A stretch of 41,022 nucleotides of DNA, taken from contig JAHISK010000002.1 in the NCBI GenBank assembly GCA_018818105.1, forward strand, positions 1 through 41,022, written 5' to 3'. The notes beneath the pieces were generated by a model, which saw only the letters and a list, made by a program, of their open reading frames with translations, was not told the origin of the DNA and did no database searches. Position 1 is the stretch's first letter. Every line of letters starts with the position of its first letter. This document shows, piece after piece, positions 7,449-16,374 of this stretch. The stretch comes from Candidatus Omnitrophota bacterium. GTDB lineage: Bacteria > Omnitrophota > Gorgyraeia > Duberdicusellales > 4484-171. The position numbers and the translations under genes were made by a program.

Positions 7449-8510
7449 ATGAGTGAGATGGATAAAGAATATAAGATTTTAGAGGAAAATTTTGATAAAG
7501 AGTGTCAGGTAGTTTTTAGTTCGCGCCAATTAGAGGACTTAAGAGTTAAGTATTTGGGGCGTAAATCAGCCTTGGCTCAGTTATTTTCTAAGATTCCTGA
7601 GTTAACGCTTCAGGAGAAAGGTGTTTGGGGTAGGCAGCTTAATATATTAAAACAGAAGATAACCACGGTATTAGAAGAAAAAAGTAGGGCGGTTAAAGAT
7701 GAAGAAGAAACAATGGATTTAACTTTCCCATCATATGGGAAAGAAATGGGATCAACGCATGTTTTAAGTGCTGTTAGTGAAAGTATCTGTTCAATTTTGC
7801 AGCGGCTTGGGTTTGTTGTTGTTGAAGGGGGCGAAATTGAAGATGAGTGGCATAATTTTGCCGCGTTAAATATTCCTTTAGAACATCCTTCAAGAGATGT
7901 TTTTGATACGTTTTATCTGAATGTTAAAGAGAAAAATAGAGGCAAGTATTTATTAAGAAGTCATACTTCTCCGTCTCAGATAAGGGTTATGCGTGAAAGT
8001 AAGCCTCCAATGGCTGTAATTTCTCCTGGACGGGTGTATCGTCCTGATGAGGTTGATGCTACTCATTCTTTTATGTTTCATCAAATAGAGGGGTTTGCTA
8101 TCGATAAGGATATAAATTTTTCTCATTTAAAAGGGGTGTTGCTTCATTTAGTTCAGGAATTTTTTTCTTCTGACGTAAAGTTGCGGTTACGGCCGCATTT
8201 TTTTCCGTTTACCGAACCGTCGGCAGAAGTAGACATCTCCTGTATTATATGTCAAACTCCGAACTCCGAACTCCGAACTAAGAACTCTGGTAGTAAATGC
8301 AGTGTTTGTAAAGATAAAGGGTGGTTGGAAATTTTAGGGTGTGGGATGATTCATCCTAATGTGTTGGAGGCGTGCGAAATAGATTCTAAACAGTATAAGG
8401 GATTTGCTTTTGGAATGGGCGTGGAGCGAATAGCTATGCTTAAGTATGGGATAAATGATATTCGCCTTTTTTATGAAAATGACGTAAGATTTTTAGATCA
8501 ATTTACGTGA
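7449..8510 (+). CDS. pheS: Phenylalanyl-tRNA synthetase alpha subunit
   Basis: LRSHTSPSQIRVM, GRVYRPDEVDATHSFMFHQIEG, FTEPSAEVDISC, GFAFGMGVERIAMLKYGINDIR. Confidence 0.96.
   Translation: MSEMDKEYKILEENFDKECQVVFSSRQLEDLRVKYLGRKSALAQLFSKIPELTLQEKGVWGRQLNILKQKITTVLEEKSRAVKDEEETMDLTFPSYGKEMGSTHVLSAVSESICSILQRLGFVVVEGGEIEDEWHNFAALNIPLEHPSRDVFDTFYLNVKEKNRGKYLLRSHTSPSQIRVMRESKPPMAVISPGRVYRPDEVDATHSFMFHQIEGFAIDKDINFSHLKGVLLHLVQEFFSSDVKLRLRPHFFPFTEPSAEVDISCIICQTPNSELRTKNSGSKCSVCKDKGWLEILGCGMIHPNVLEACEIDSKQYKGFAFGMGVERIAMLKYGINDIRLFYENDVRFLDQFT
8255..8289. repeat. Heptad array H6 inside the pheS coding region
   Basis: AACTCCG AACTCCG AACTCCG AACTAAG AACTCTG: five contiguous phased heptads. Confidence 0.9.
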
Positions 8511-8686
8511 GAAGACCAGCGACCATCGACTAGAAAAATGATAGATTATAAGAATATTAAAGCATATCAATTTGCCGACAATCTAGGTGTAGAAATTTAT
8601 AGAGAGACTAAGGATTATTCGGGTGTTATTTACGAATTAAAATTATTTAAAAGTCTATAGTCAATGGTCTATTGTCTATGGTCTAA
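8511..8686. repeat. Heptad element H7 with arms flanking a truncated four-helix-bundle ORF
   Basis: Left GAAGACC AGCGACC ATCGACT; right AGTCTAT AGTCAAT GGTCTAT TGTCTAT GGTCTAA. Confidence 0.8.
8538..8660 (+). pseudogene. Truncated S23/four-helix-bundle (23S rRNA intervening-sequence protein family) remnant
   Basis: ATG ORF MIDYKNIKAYQFADNLGVEIYRETKDYSGVIYELKLFKSL* resembles the S23 N-terminal pattern (..IKxYQxAxxLxxEIYxxTKxF..) and lacks the rest. Confidence 0.65.
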
Positions 8687-8694
8687 TAATCATT

Positions 8695-10680
8695 ATGAGA
8701 TTTAGTTTAAATTTTGTTAAAGAGTTTTTAGAAGTGGATGTGTTGGCTAAAGAGTTGGCTTCTCTTCTTACCATGTCGGGTATAGAAGTTGAGCATTTTC
8801 AAGCTGAAGGCAATGATTGGGTTTTCGACATAGAAGTTACTACTAATCGATATGATTGGCTCTCTATTATAGGTATTAGCAGAGAGATTGCTTCTTGCCT
8901 TCATCAAAAACTAAAAATTAAATATCCTAAAATTAAGCGTACGCGTCTTTTAAAAGAGAAGAAAATTATCATAGAAGATAGAAATGATTGTTCCTTTTAT
9001 GTAGGTAGCATGATAAAGGGCGTAACCGTAAATTCGTCACCATCCTGGCTAAGTCAAAGAGTACAACATTGCAGCGTTAATTCAATTAATAATATTGTGG
9101 ATATTACGAATTATTGTATGCTTAAATGGGGTAATCCCTTACATGCTTTTGATGCCGATAAAATCGAAGGAGATATCTATATACGCAGAGCAAAAACAGA
9201 CGAATCTTTTGTCGGTATCGATGATAAAGAAAGAAAATTAAATAAAGATAATTTAGTTATAGCGGATAATAGAAAAGTGATCGCGTTAGCAGGTGTCATT
9301 GGCGCTAAAAATACAGAGGTTGATGAGCGCACAAAGAATATCTTTTTGGAAGCGGCAGTTTTTTCTCCTTTGACAGTCCGGCGATCAAGAAGAGCCGCGG
9401 GAATAGATACCGACTCGTCTTACCGGTTTGAACGGCGAGTGTCTGCTGATTATTTAGAGTATGCTGTTGGGTGCGCGGTGCAATTAATAGAGAAGGTAGG
9501 GTCGGGTCAGTTTATGGGGATTTGTGCCGGCGGTTCGAAGTCTTCTTTGAAAAATAAGAAAATAACGATAAGTTTATCTAAGCTGAATGATTATTTAGGT
9601 GAGATTTTTTCCAATAGTAGAGTGAAGTCGATTCTTTCTAATTTAGATTTTGATGTAAAAGAAATTTCTAGAGATAAGCTAACTGTTCGCGCTCCGTCGT
9701 TTCGGTTTGATGTTAATAGAGAAGTTGACGTCTATGAAGAGTTTTCCCGCGTTTATGGGTATAATAACATAACTCCCTCAATTCCCTTTTTAAGGAATCA
9801 AATTCAGGATGATCAGATGTATAAGTTTAAAAATCACCTGCGTCGAATTTTGCCGTTACTTGGATTGAGAGAAATAGTTACTGTTGGCATAGATGGGGAA
9901 CAAAATTTAACGAAACTGGAACAAAAAAAGTGTATAACCATAGTTAATCCGTTAAAGCAGCAGGATAATGCTTTGAGAACCACGCTACTTTCTGGAATGA
10001 TTAAAAGTATTAAGCATAATTTGAATCGGGATCAGCATAATGTTAAGTTTTTTGAGATCGCTAATATATACTTTAAAGATAAGAACGGGTATTGTGAAGA
10101 ACCGGTATTATCAATGGGGACCAGTGGTTTCCGAGAAGATTTTTTTCGGTTAAAGGGAGTGATAGAGGGGCTACTAAAATACTTGAATATAGAGGATATA
10201 AATTTTATAGATAAGGGGAAACCTAATTTCACTAATGCCCTTAGAGTTGTTAGCGGACAAAAAGAGATAGGATTCTTGGGGAAGTTAGATAAGAAGATAG
10301 GAGAGGCGTTTGATTTAAAAGAAGAAGTGTATTTTTCCAGTTTAGATATTAATTTTTTAAAAAAGTTGCATAAGCAAAAAAAGTATAAATCGGTTAGCGC
10401 ATACCCCATTATATCGAGAGATATAAGTATTGCCTTGGCAAAGACTGTTAAATTTGAAGATGTCCAACAGATTATAAAAGAAAAAGCCGCGCAGCTTTTA
10501 TCGGGAGTAAGTGTTGTTGATGTTTATGAGGGGGCTGATGTGCCAAAAAATTGCAGTGTTTTTACGTTAAGAATTTTTTACCAAGCGCAAGATCGAACAC
10601 TTCTTTCCTCTGACGCCGCGGTTTTACATGATAGCGTCAGAGAAGCTTTAGCCGGCAAAGACGGTATTGATTTACGATAG
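8695..10680 (+). CDS. pheT: Phenylalanyl-tRNA synthetase beta subunit lacking the tRNA-binding (EMAPII-like) domain
   Basis: SLNFVKEFLEVD..., B3/B4, B5 and FDX-ACB-like C-terminus; 661 aa. Confidence 0.94.
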   Translation: MRFSLNFVKEFLEVDVLAKELASLLTMSGIEVEHFQAEGNDWVFDIEVTTNRYDWLSIIGISREIASCLHQKLKIKYPKIKRTRLLKEKKIIIEDRNDCSFYVGSMIKGVTVNSSPSWLSQRVQHCSVNSINNIVDITNYCMLKWGNPLHAFDADKIEGDIYIRRAKTDESFVGIDDKERKLNKDNLVIADNRKVIALAGVIGAKNTEVDERTKNIFLEAAVFSPLTVRRSRRAAGIDTDSSYRFERRVSADYLEYAVGCAVQLIEKVGSGQFMGICAGGSKSSLKNKKITISLSKLNDYLGEIFSNSRVKSILSNLDFDVKEISRDKLTVRAPSFRFDVNREVDVYEEFSRVYGYNNITPSIPFLRNQIQDDQMYKFKNHLRRILPLLGLREIVTVGIDGEQNLTKLEQKKCITIVNPLKQQDNALRTTLLSGMIKSIKHNLNRDQHNVKFFEIANIYFKDKNGYCEEPVLSMGTSGFREDFFRLKGVIEGLLKYLNIEDINFIDKGKPNFTNALRVVSGQKEIGFLGKLDKKIGEAFDLKEEVYFSSLDINFLKKLHKQKKYKSVSAYPIISRDISIALAKTVKFEDVQQIIKEKAAQLLSGVSVVDVYEGADVPKNCSVFTLRIFYQAQDRTLLSSDAAVLHDSVREALAGKDGIDLR

Positions 10681-10743
10681 ATTTTAATCGTGGTGTACGC
10701 GGAATTGCGTTGAAAACGTTTACAAAAATTCATTTCGGTTTCC

Positions 10744-10772
10744 TTGAAAATTAAAAATTAAAGTGGTATAAT
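10744..10772 (+). promoter_or_regulatory. Sigma70 promoter of the 6S-like RNA
   Basis: TTGAAA-N17-TATAAT with extended -10 TGG. Confidence 0.75.
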
Positions 10773-10779
10773 TTGGTTA

Positions 10780-10942
10780 TAAAATACCCTGCTTGTCTCG
10801 TTGACAGGTTTAAGTGCTACAGCCAACACCATTTTTAGGGGAGCCGGATGTTTTCGTTAACTCGAAAAAAATAAGGTGCCCACTTGTATGAGGATGGGAC
10901 TGATAGCAGTGACCTTCGACGGACTGATGGCGGGGTTTTTTT
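10780..10942 (+). ncRNA. ssrS: Probable 6S RNA
   Basis: Non-coding ~160 nt after a consensus promoter; closing stem CCCTGC/GGCGGG; ends in GGGGTTTTTTT; lies just upstream of rarA, a recurrent 6S neighbourhood in several phyla. Confidence 0.7.
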
Positions 10943-10950
10943 ATGTCCAG

Positions 10951-11041
10951 AAATTTTAAATTTATCAGTTAACATTTTAAAATTAGCATTTAGGGAGAAT
11001 TTAAATTTAAAATGATAAATGAGAATTGATAAATGATAAAT
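10951..11041. repeat. Heptad hairpin element H8 (AAATTTA/AAATGAT words)
   Basis: AAATTTT AAATTTA TCAGTTA ACATTTT AAAATTA GCATTTA ... AAATTTA AAATGAT AAATGAG AATTGAT AAATGAT. Confidence 0.7.
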
Positions 11042-11053
11042 TGTTGATTTATT

Positions 11054-12325
11054 ATGATAAAAGGTGATGGTATTCCTTTAGCAGTTCGTATCAGGCCACA
11101 AATTTTAGAAGATTTTGTTGGTCAGCAGCATATTTTGTCGCAAGGGAGTATGTTGTATAGAGCTATTAAATCAAGGAGGGTGCCTTCTTTTATTTTTTGG
11201 GGACCGCCGGGTTGCGGAAAGACGACCCTGGGTCATATTATTTCTAGAGAAATTGGCGCGGAATATAAATATTTAAACGCCGCATTCTCTTCTTCAGCCC
11301 AAGTCAAAAAAATTATAGTCGACAGCCGACAGTTATATGATAAGCAACAGCAAAAAACAGTTATTTTTGTTGATGAGTTTCATCGCTTTAATAAATTACA
11401 GCAAGAAGCGTTAGTCCCCGATACCGAAGTTGGAAGTATATATTTTATTGGAACAACGATACATAAACCGTACCATTACGTTATCCCGTCGCTTATATCC
11501 CGGTCGATAATATCTGAATTTAAGCCGCTGCAAGTAAAAGACATTATTTTTGTTTTGAATAGAGCTTTAGCTAATGAAGAAAAAGGGCTGGGGAAGTTAG
11601 GCGTTGAGGCAAGTCTTGGCGCGGTAGAATATATCGCGGCTAATTGTGGAGGGGACGCGAGAAGTGCTTTGACGGCTTTAGAATTAGGCGTTTTAAGTAC
11701 CGTTAAAAATCAGCAGGGAAAAATTGTTTTTGATTTAGAATCAGCTCGGCAAAGTATCCAACGGAAAACATTTTATGATAAGAAAGGATCATATCATTAT
11801 GATACGATTTCGGCGTTTATAAAATCGGTTAGAGGCAGCGATGTTGATAGCTCCCTTTTTTGGTTGGCTAAGATGATTAAGGGGGGGCAAGACGCGCGGT
11901 TTATCGCGCGTAGATTGATTATTTTAGCTAGCGAAGATATTGGAAACGCGAATCCTTTCGCGTTGGTTTTAGCAACTAATTGTTTTAAATCCATAGAGGT
12001 GGTTGGTCCACCAGAGGAAGATTTGATTTTGGCTCAGGTTACGATTTATTTGGCATCGTCGCCCAAGTCTAATACGGCTTATATGGCTATAAAACGAGCA
12101 AAGGACGATGCTGAGCATCAGGAATACTCTGAGGTTCCTAAACATTTAATGAATCATTCTACTAATTATAAATATCCCCATAGTTTTGGTGGATACGTTA
12201 AACAGGATTACGGCGCGCCTAATAGCTATTATTGTCCTAAAGATATAGGGGAAGAAAAAAAGATAAAGAAATTCTTAGAATATTTAGATAAGAATGGCAA
12301 GATGAATAATGACGCTGTCGTCTAA
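11054..12325 (+). CDS. rarA: Replication-associated recombination protein A (MgsA/RarA AAA+ ATPase)
   Basis: LAVRIRPQILEDFVGQQHIL, FWGPPGCGKTT, KSNTAYMAIKRAKDDA. Confidence 0.95.
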   Translation: MIKGDGIPLAVRIRPQILEDFVGQQHILSQGSMLYRAIKSRRVPSFIFWGPPGCGKTTLGHIISREIGAEYKYLNAAFSSSAQVKKIIVDSRQLYDKQQQKTVIFVDEFHRFNKLQQEALVPDTEVGSIYFIGTTIHKPYHYVIPSLISRSIISEFKPLQVKDIIFVLNRALANEEKGLGKLGVEASLGAVEYIAANCGGDARSALTALELGVLSTVKNQQGKIVFDLESARQSIQRKTFYDKKGSYHYDTISAFIKSVRGSDVDSSLFWLAKMIKGGQDARFIARRLIILASEDIGNANPFALVLATNCFKSIEVVGPPEEDLILAQVTIYLASSPKSNTAYMAIKRAKDDAEHQEYSEVPKHLMNHSTNYKYPHSFGGYVKQDYGAPNSYYCPKDIGEEKKIKKFLEYLDKNGKMNNDAVV

Positions 12326-12410
12326 TAGGGGCAGTGCTTAATCAGAGGGGATTGAGGCTAATTAACGATTTTTTCTTGTTTTTTTTAGCAAATATGATAG
12401 AGTATGTACA

Positions 12411-13397
12411 ATGATTAAGGAAATAATTACCCCAAAACTGAAAAACCCTATTTTTATTGCTGCTTGGCCGGGAATGGGTGAGGTGGCTTATAGGAGTGTT
12501 CTTTTTTTACGGGAAGTAATGGAGTTTAAGATGTTCGCTAAGCTGGAGGCAATAGATTTTTTTAAGCCGGCAGCGGTGTTTGTGAAAAAAGGCATAATTG
12601 ATATGCCGGCCTTACCGGCGGGTTTTTTCTATTATGCTAAAGGAAAAAAGAATTCTCCTGATATAATTCTTTTTTTGGGAGAAGCCCAACCGCCGTTAGA
12701 GTACGCTGAAGCGTTATCTCTAGCGATTATTGATTTTGTTAAGAAATATAATTCAAAAGCAATATTTACTTTTGCCGCTAAACCGGAACCGATTGATCAC
12801 AAGGGGGATTCTGCTGTCTGGTTTGCGGCAACGCATAATGATATTTTCAAGGAATTTTTAGGGTTAAATTTGAAAGCGTTGAATGAAGGGCAAATCAGCG
12901 GTCTTAACGGAATTATTTTAGGTATAGCTAAGAAGAAGGGACTGAAAGGTGTGTGTTTACTGGGTGAAATTCCTTTTTATACTGTACAGATTGAAAATCC
13001 TAAGGCAAGCGCGAATATTTTGAGAATTATAGACAGATATTTAAAATTAAATCTAAATTTGGCGCCATTAGTGGAACGGTCAAAGTTTGTGGAAGAAGAG
13101 ATAGATAAACTTATAACCTATTTGAAGGGAGAAATGCCTGCGCCTAGCGCAGCCTCCGGACCGCTGCCTTTGAATGAGGAAGATTTAGAGAAGATAAAGA
13201 AAGATCTTGCTACATATACAAAATTGCCCCAATCTGCTAGAGCTAAAATAGATAAAATGTTTAAAGACTCTGGTAAGGATTTAACAAAAGCAAGTAAACT
13301 TAAAGATGAGCTTGATCATTGGAATGTATATAAAGAGTATGAAGACCGGTTCCTAGATTTGTTTAGAAAGAAAGGGAAACGTAAAGAAACTCACTAA
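12411..13397 (+). CDS. PAC2 family protein
   Basis: NPIFIAAWPGMGEVAYRSVLFL; ILFLGEAQPPL; GVCLLGEIPFYTVQIENPKAS. Confidence 0.85.
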   Translation: MIKEIITPKLKNPIFIAAWPGMGEVAYRSVLFLREVMEFKMFAKLEAIDFFKPAAVFVKKGIIDMPALPAGFFYYAKGKKNSPDIILFLGEAQPPLEYAEALSLAIIDFVKKYNSKAIFTFAAKPEPIDHKGDSAVWFAATHNDIFKEFLGLNLKALNEGQISGLNGIILGIAKKKGLKGVCLLGEIPFYTVQIENPKASANILRIIDRYLKLNLNLAPLVERSKFVEEEIDKLITYLKGEMPAPSAASGPLPLNEEDLEKIKKDLATYTKLPQSARAKIDKMFKDSGKDLTKASKLKDELDHWNVYKEYEDRFLDLFRKKGKRKETH

Positions 13398-13410
13398 CCT
13401 TTTGGCGAAA

Positions 13411-13498
13411 CCCAAAATTCAATCTTCAACCTTCCAAATAAAGTCTAAATTAAAAAACAAAAATATCAACTTTATAAAATTTGGTATTTGAATTTTAG
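13411..13498. repeat. Heptad element H9 (degenerate, AAATTCA words)
   Basis: AAATTCA ATCTTCA ACCTTCC AAATAAA ... ATTTGGTATTTGAATTTT. Confidence 0.6.
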
Positions 13499-13512
13499 GG
13501 ATAAGTAAAATT

Positions 13513-14175
13513 ATGAGTGGCGGTTTAGACGTAAAATCCATTAGAACATTAGAGGATAAAGCTAAGTCCTTAGGGCTAGATGAGAGAACGCTTATAGAAA
13601 ACGCATCTTCTAATCTGTATCAATCCCTTGATAATTTAAGTTTAGGTAAAAGGGTGGCAGTGATAGCTGGACGAGGCAATAACGGGGCAGATGTGTTAAG
13701 TTGTGCCAGAAAGTTAGTTAGTCGAGGCTATGATGTAAGAGTAATAATTACAGCCCAGAAAGAGCTGGGAGTTGAGGCGGGCGTTCAACTTAATATTTTA
13801 GAGCGGATAATGGTGCCTATTCAGATTCTTAACCACGGTAATTTTGATGATATTAGTAGAACAGTAAATATGAGCGATTTTGTTCTTGAAGGTATTTTAG
13901 GTATTGGTATTAAGGGTGAGGTTACGCCTTTCTTAAAAGACGTTATTCATATAGTGAATAGTAGTAATAAGAAAGTTATCTCTTGTGATATTCCTTCGGG
14001 GTTATCCCCCGATGAAGGGAAAGTTTTAGGAGCGGCTATAAAAGCGGATTATACAATTACTTTCATCGCTCCTAAACGAGGATTTTTCTTGAATGAAGGT
14101 CCTAATCTTTGCGGTAAAGTAATCGTTGTTGATATCGGGATATCGAAAGATGCTCTAAGTAAAGTGAATGATTAA
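13513..14175 (+). CDS. nnrE: NAD(P)H-hydrate epimerase (YjeF N-terminal domain)
   Basis: VAVIAGRGNNGADVLSCARKL; VISCDIPSGLSPDEG; TITFIAPKRGF. Confidence 0.92.
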   Translation: MSGGLDVKSIRTLEDKAKSLGLDERTLIENASSNLYQSLDNLSLGKRVAVIAGRGNNGADVLSCARKLVSRGYDVRVIITAQKELGVEAGVQLNILERIMVPIQILNHGNFDDISRTVNMSDFVLEGILGIGIKGEVTPFLKDVIHIVNSSNKKVISCDIPSGLSPDEGKVLGAAIKADYTITFIAPKRGFFLNEGPNLCGKVIVVDIGISKDALSKVND

Positions 14176-14192
14176 ATGACCAAGTAATTTGA

Positions 14193-14260
14193 AAATTGGT
14201 ATTTGGGATTTGGGATTTGATTAGAAATTAGATCAATTAGGTTAATTAGGAATTTTGATT
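14193..14260. repeat. Heptad element H10 (ATTTGGG words, degenerate)
   Basis: AATTGGT ATTTGGG ATTTGGG ATTTGAT TAGAAAT TAGATCA ATTAGGT TAATTAG GAATTTT. Confidence 0.6.
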
Positions 14261-14280
14261 CTGTTTTAGGATAATATTGT

Positions 14281-15015
14281 ATGTATGAAGAGAGAGTATA
14301 TCGTAATCATATTTTGTCAAAATTTCGAGAAGAGGTGTCATATAAGGAAAGTGACTTATTGATCAGCGCGGATAAACAATTAGATAATCGGGTATCTCGT
14401 AATATTTTAACAAAATATTATAATGAAATAGAAGATTATATAAAGGATAATTCTTCTTTTTTTACGGCTCTTTCGCCGGTAAGCGCCAAAGAAACGGCTC
14501 CTGATATTATCAAGAATATGGCTGCTTGCGCGCGCGTTACAGGGATTGGTCCGTTTTCGGCTGTTGCCGGTGCTATCGCTTTTTATGTTGGCAGCGAGCT
14601 GCTTCAATTTGGGAGTGAACTTATTATTGAGAATGGTGGGGACATTTTTCTTAAAATAAATGAAGATAAGCGCATCGGTGTTTATTTAGGCGAGGGGTTT
14701 TATTCTTCAAAGGATCCGGCGGTGGAAGAAATTTCTTTAATCATTAAAAAACGAGAAGACGCTTTTGGTATCGCGTCATCATCTTCTTCTATCGGTCACA
14801 GCTTAAATTTTGGAAAAGCCCAGTTAGTAACAGTTATCGCGCGAAATTCAATAATTGCGGATGGTTTTGCTACTGCCTTATCTAATCGTATCAAAAAAGA
14901 AACTGATGTTTCTGCCGTCTTAGAAATAGCAAAAGATAATTCTTTGATAGATGCGATTGTTATTGCCTTTGAAGGTAAGCTTTATTTATGGGGAGATATA
15001 GAATTGGAGAGATAA
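14281..15015 (+). CDS. UPF0280 family protein (ApbE-like fold)
   Basis: MYEERVYRN.. VSYKESDLLISADK; VTGIGPFSAVAGAIAFYVG; IIENGGDIFLK; GIASSSSSIGHSLNFGKA. Confidence 0.88.
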   Translation: MYEERVYRNHILSKFREEVSYKESDLLISADKQLDNRVSRNILTKYYNEIEDYIKDNSSFFTALSPVSAKETAPDIIKNMAACARVTGIGPFSAVAGAIAFYVGSELLQFGSELIIENGGDIFLKINEDKRIGVYLGEGFYSSKDPAVEEISLIIKKREDAFGIASSSSSIGHSLNFGKAQLVTVIARNSIIADGFATALSNRIKKETDVSAVLEIAKDNSLIDAIVIAFEGKLYLWGDIELER

Positions 15016-15030
15016 AGCATTCCATTTTAA

Positions 15031-15210
15031 ATTTACAATAAACAACTCCCAAATTACAAACAAATCACAATAGACAATATAAAAAAAGAGAAGATAGATA
15101 AAGAAATATGTTAATAAATTTGGATTATTTCCGTTTTTCGTTTGTGTGTTGTATATTCGGTATTGTCTATTGTTTGTAATTTGTTTATTGTATATTGTTT
15201 ATTTTTGACA
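15031..15210. repeat. Heptad hairpin element H11 (ACAATAA/TATTGTC family)
   Basis: Left ACAATAA ACAACTC CCAAATT ACAAACA; right TATTGTC TATTGTT TGTAATT TGTTTAT TGTATAT TGTTTAT TTTTGACA. Confidence 0.88.
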
Positions 15211-15218
15211 AAACCAGT

Positions 15219-15305
15219 TGGTGCGAGGGGGGGGATTTGAACCCCCACGATATTGCTACCGCTAGCCCCTCAAGCTAGTGCGTCTGCCAATTCCGCCACC
15301 CTCGC
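15219..15305 (-). tRNA. tRNA-Leu(GAG), CCA encoded
   Basis: Minus strand GCGAGGG...CCCTCGC A CCA; anticodon arm CTAGC-TTGAGGG-GCTAG gives GAG; long variable arm. Confidence 0.93.
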
Positions 15306-15434
15306 GCGAGATAGTTATAAGTTTTAGGTTTTGAATGCAAGAATCACAATTTGATTTTTTAGTTATACCATAGAAGGTTTTGTTTTGCAATTATTTTTCT
15401 CCGGATATGTTTTTGGGAATAAACGATAGGTTAT

Positions 15435-16373
15435 TTAAATGTCTTCCGGTACTCTTTTGTCAAAAATATATTTACTCTCAGGAAATTTCTTGGCAAATCC
15501 TTTTATTTCCGCGCCTAGAGAGCTAATTTGCGCGGTATGTGTGAATTCTTTATATAGATTAGTAATTATTCCAATAGAGATAGTAAGAAAACCGAATCTT
15601 TGTAGGGTTCCTTCCCTATTTCTCGTTTCGATATATCCTTTGCTGCTATCCTTTTCTTCAAAAAATTTAGGCGCGACTCTGTCGAATTCGCTAATAATAT
15701 TTTTAGCAATATTTTCCGCCACTTTTGGCGCGGTTATAAGGACAAAGTCATCTCCTCCAATGTGTCCGATGAAATCAGTGATTGTTCCTTTTTTTTGAAT
15801 GCTGTTTATAATAATTCGGGCGGCTTCTTTGATTACTTCATCTCCCTTTTTAAACCCATAATAATCATTGAGGGCTTTAAAGTTATCGATATCAACATAA
15901 AGAACAGCAAAGATTTCTTTGTTAGCAAGTTTAGTTTCTAGTTCTTTAGCGATAGAAACGTTTCCCGGCAAACGGGTTAAGGGGTTAGCATCTAAATTTG
16001 TATTAGATCGGCGGATTAACATTCTTATGCGGGCAAGTAATTCTTGAGGAGAAAAAGGTTTTACCATGTAATCGTCGGCGCCTGCTTCTAGACCGGTTAC
16101 TTTATCTTCTATTTCTCCTTTTCCTGTAAGCATGAGAATTGGTAAATGTAGAAAAAGAGAATCTTTTCTTAGCGTGGCGCAAATCTGAGTGCCTTCTAGA
16201 TCGGGAAGCATATAATCTAAAACTAATAGACCAGGAAGTTCTGTTTTGACTTTTTCCAGAGCCTCTTTACCAGTAGCCGCTTTAACTACTTGAAATTCTA
16301 CATCTAGTGTAGCTTCAATAAGTTCCAATATGTCGGGATCATCATCAACTATTAAGATTTTTAGTTTAGGCAT
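15435..16373 (-). CDS. Response regulator with GGDEF domain (degenerate GGDDF signature)
   Basis: KILIVDDDPDILELI..LLVLDYMLPDLEG..YMVKPFSPQEL receiver; NPLTRLPGN..FAVLYVDIDNFKALNDYYGFKKGD..HIGGDDFVLI. Confidence 0.92.
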   Translation of the reverse strand: MPKLKILIVDDDPDILELIEATLDVEFQVVKAATGKEALEKVKTELPGLLVLDYMLPDLEGTQICATLRKDSLFLHLPILMLTGKGEIEDKVTGLEAGADDYMVKPFSPQELLARIRMLIRRSNTNLDANPLTRLPGNVSIAKELETKLANKEIFAVLYVDIDNFKALNDYYGFKKGDEVIKEAARIIINSIQKKGTITDFIGHIGGDDFVLITAPKVAENIAKNIISEFDRVAPKFFEEKDSSKGYIETRNREGTLQRFGFLTISIGIITNLYKEFTHTAQISSLGAEIKGFAKKFPESKYIFDKRVPEDI

Positions 16374-16374
16374 A

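Noticed and set aside
10032-10409. 125-aa antisense ORF within pheT
   Set aside because: Opposite a conserved CDS, no plausible domain.
4409-12345. GGGCAGTGC(C/T)T(G/A)AT seen at two gene ends (about 4409 and 12330), suspected transposon end
   Set aside because: Only two short matches, no inverted partner and no transposase.
12411-14175. PAC2 protein next to nnrE as a bacterial proteasome locus
   Set aside because: No proteasome subunits or ATPase nearby; PAC2-like proteins occur in bacteria without proteasomes.
15439-15798. 119-aa + strand ORF opposite the GGDEF gene
   Set aside because: Mirror frame of a recognisable GGDEF domain.
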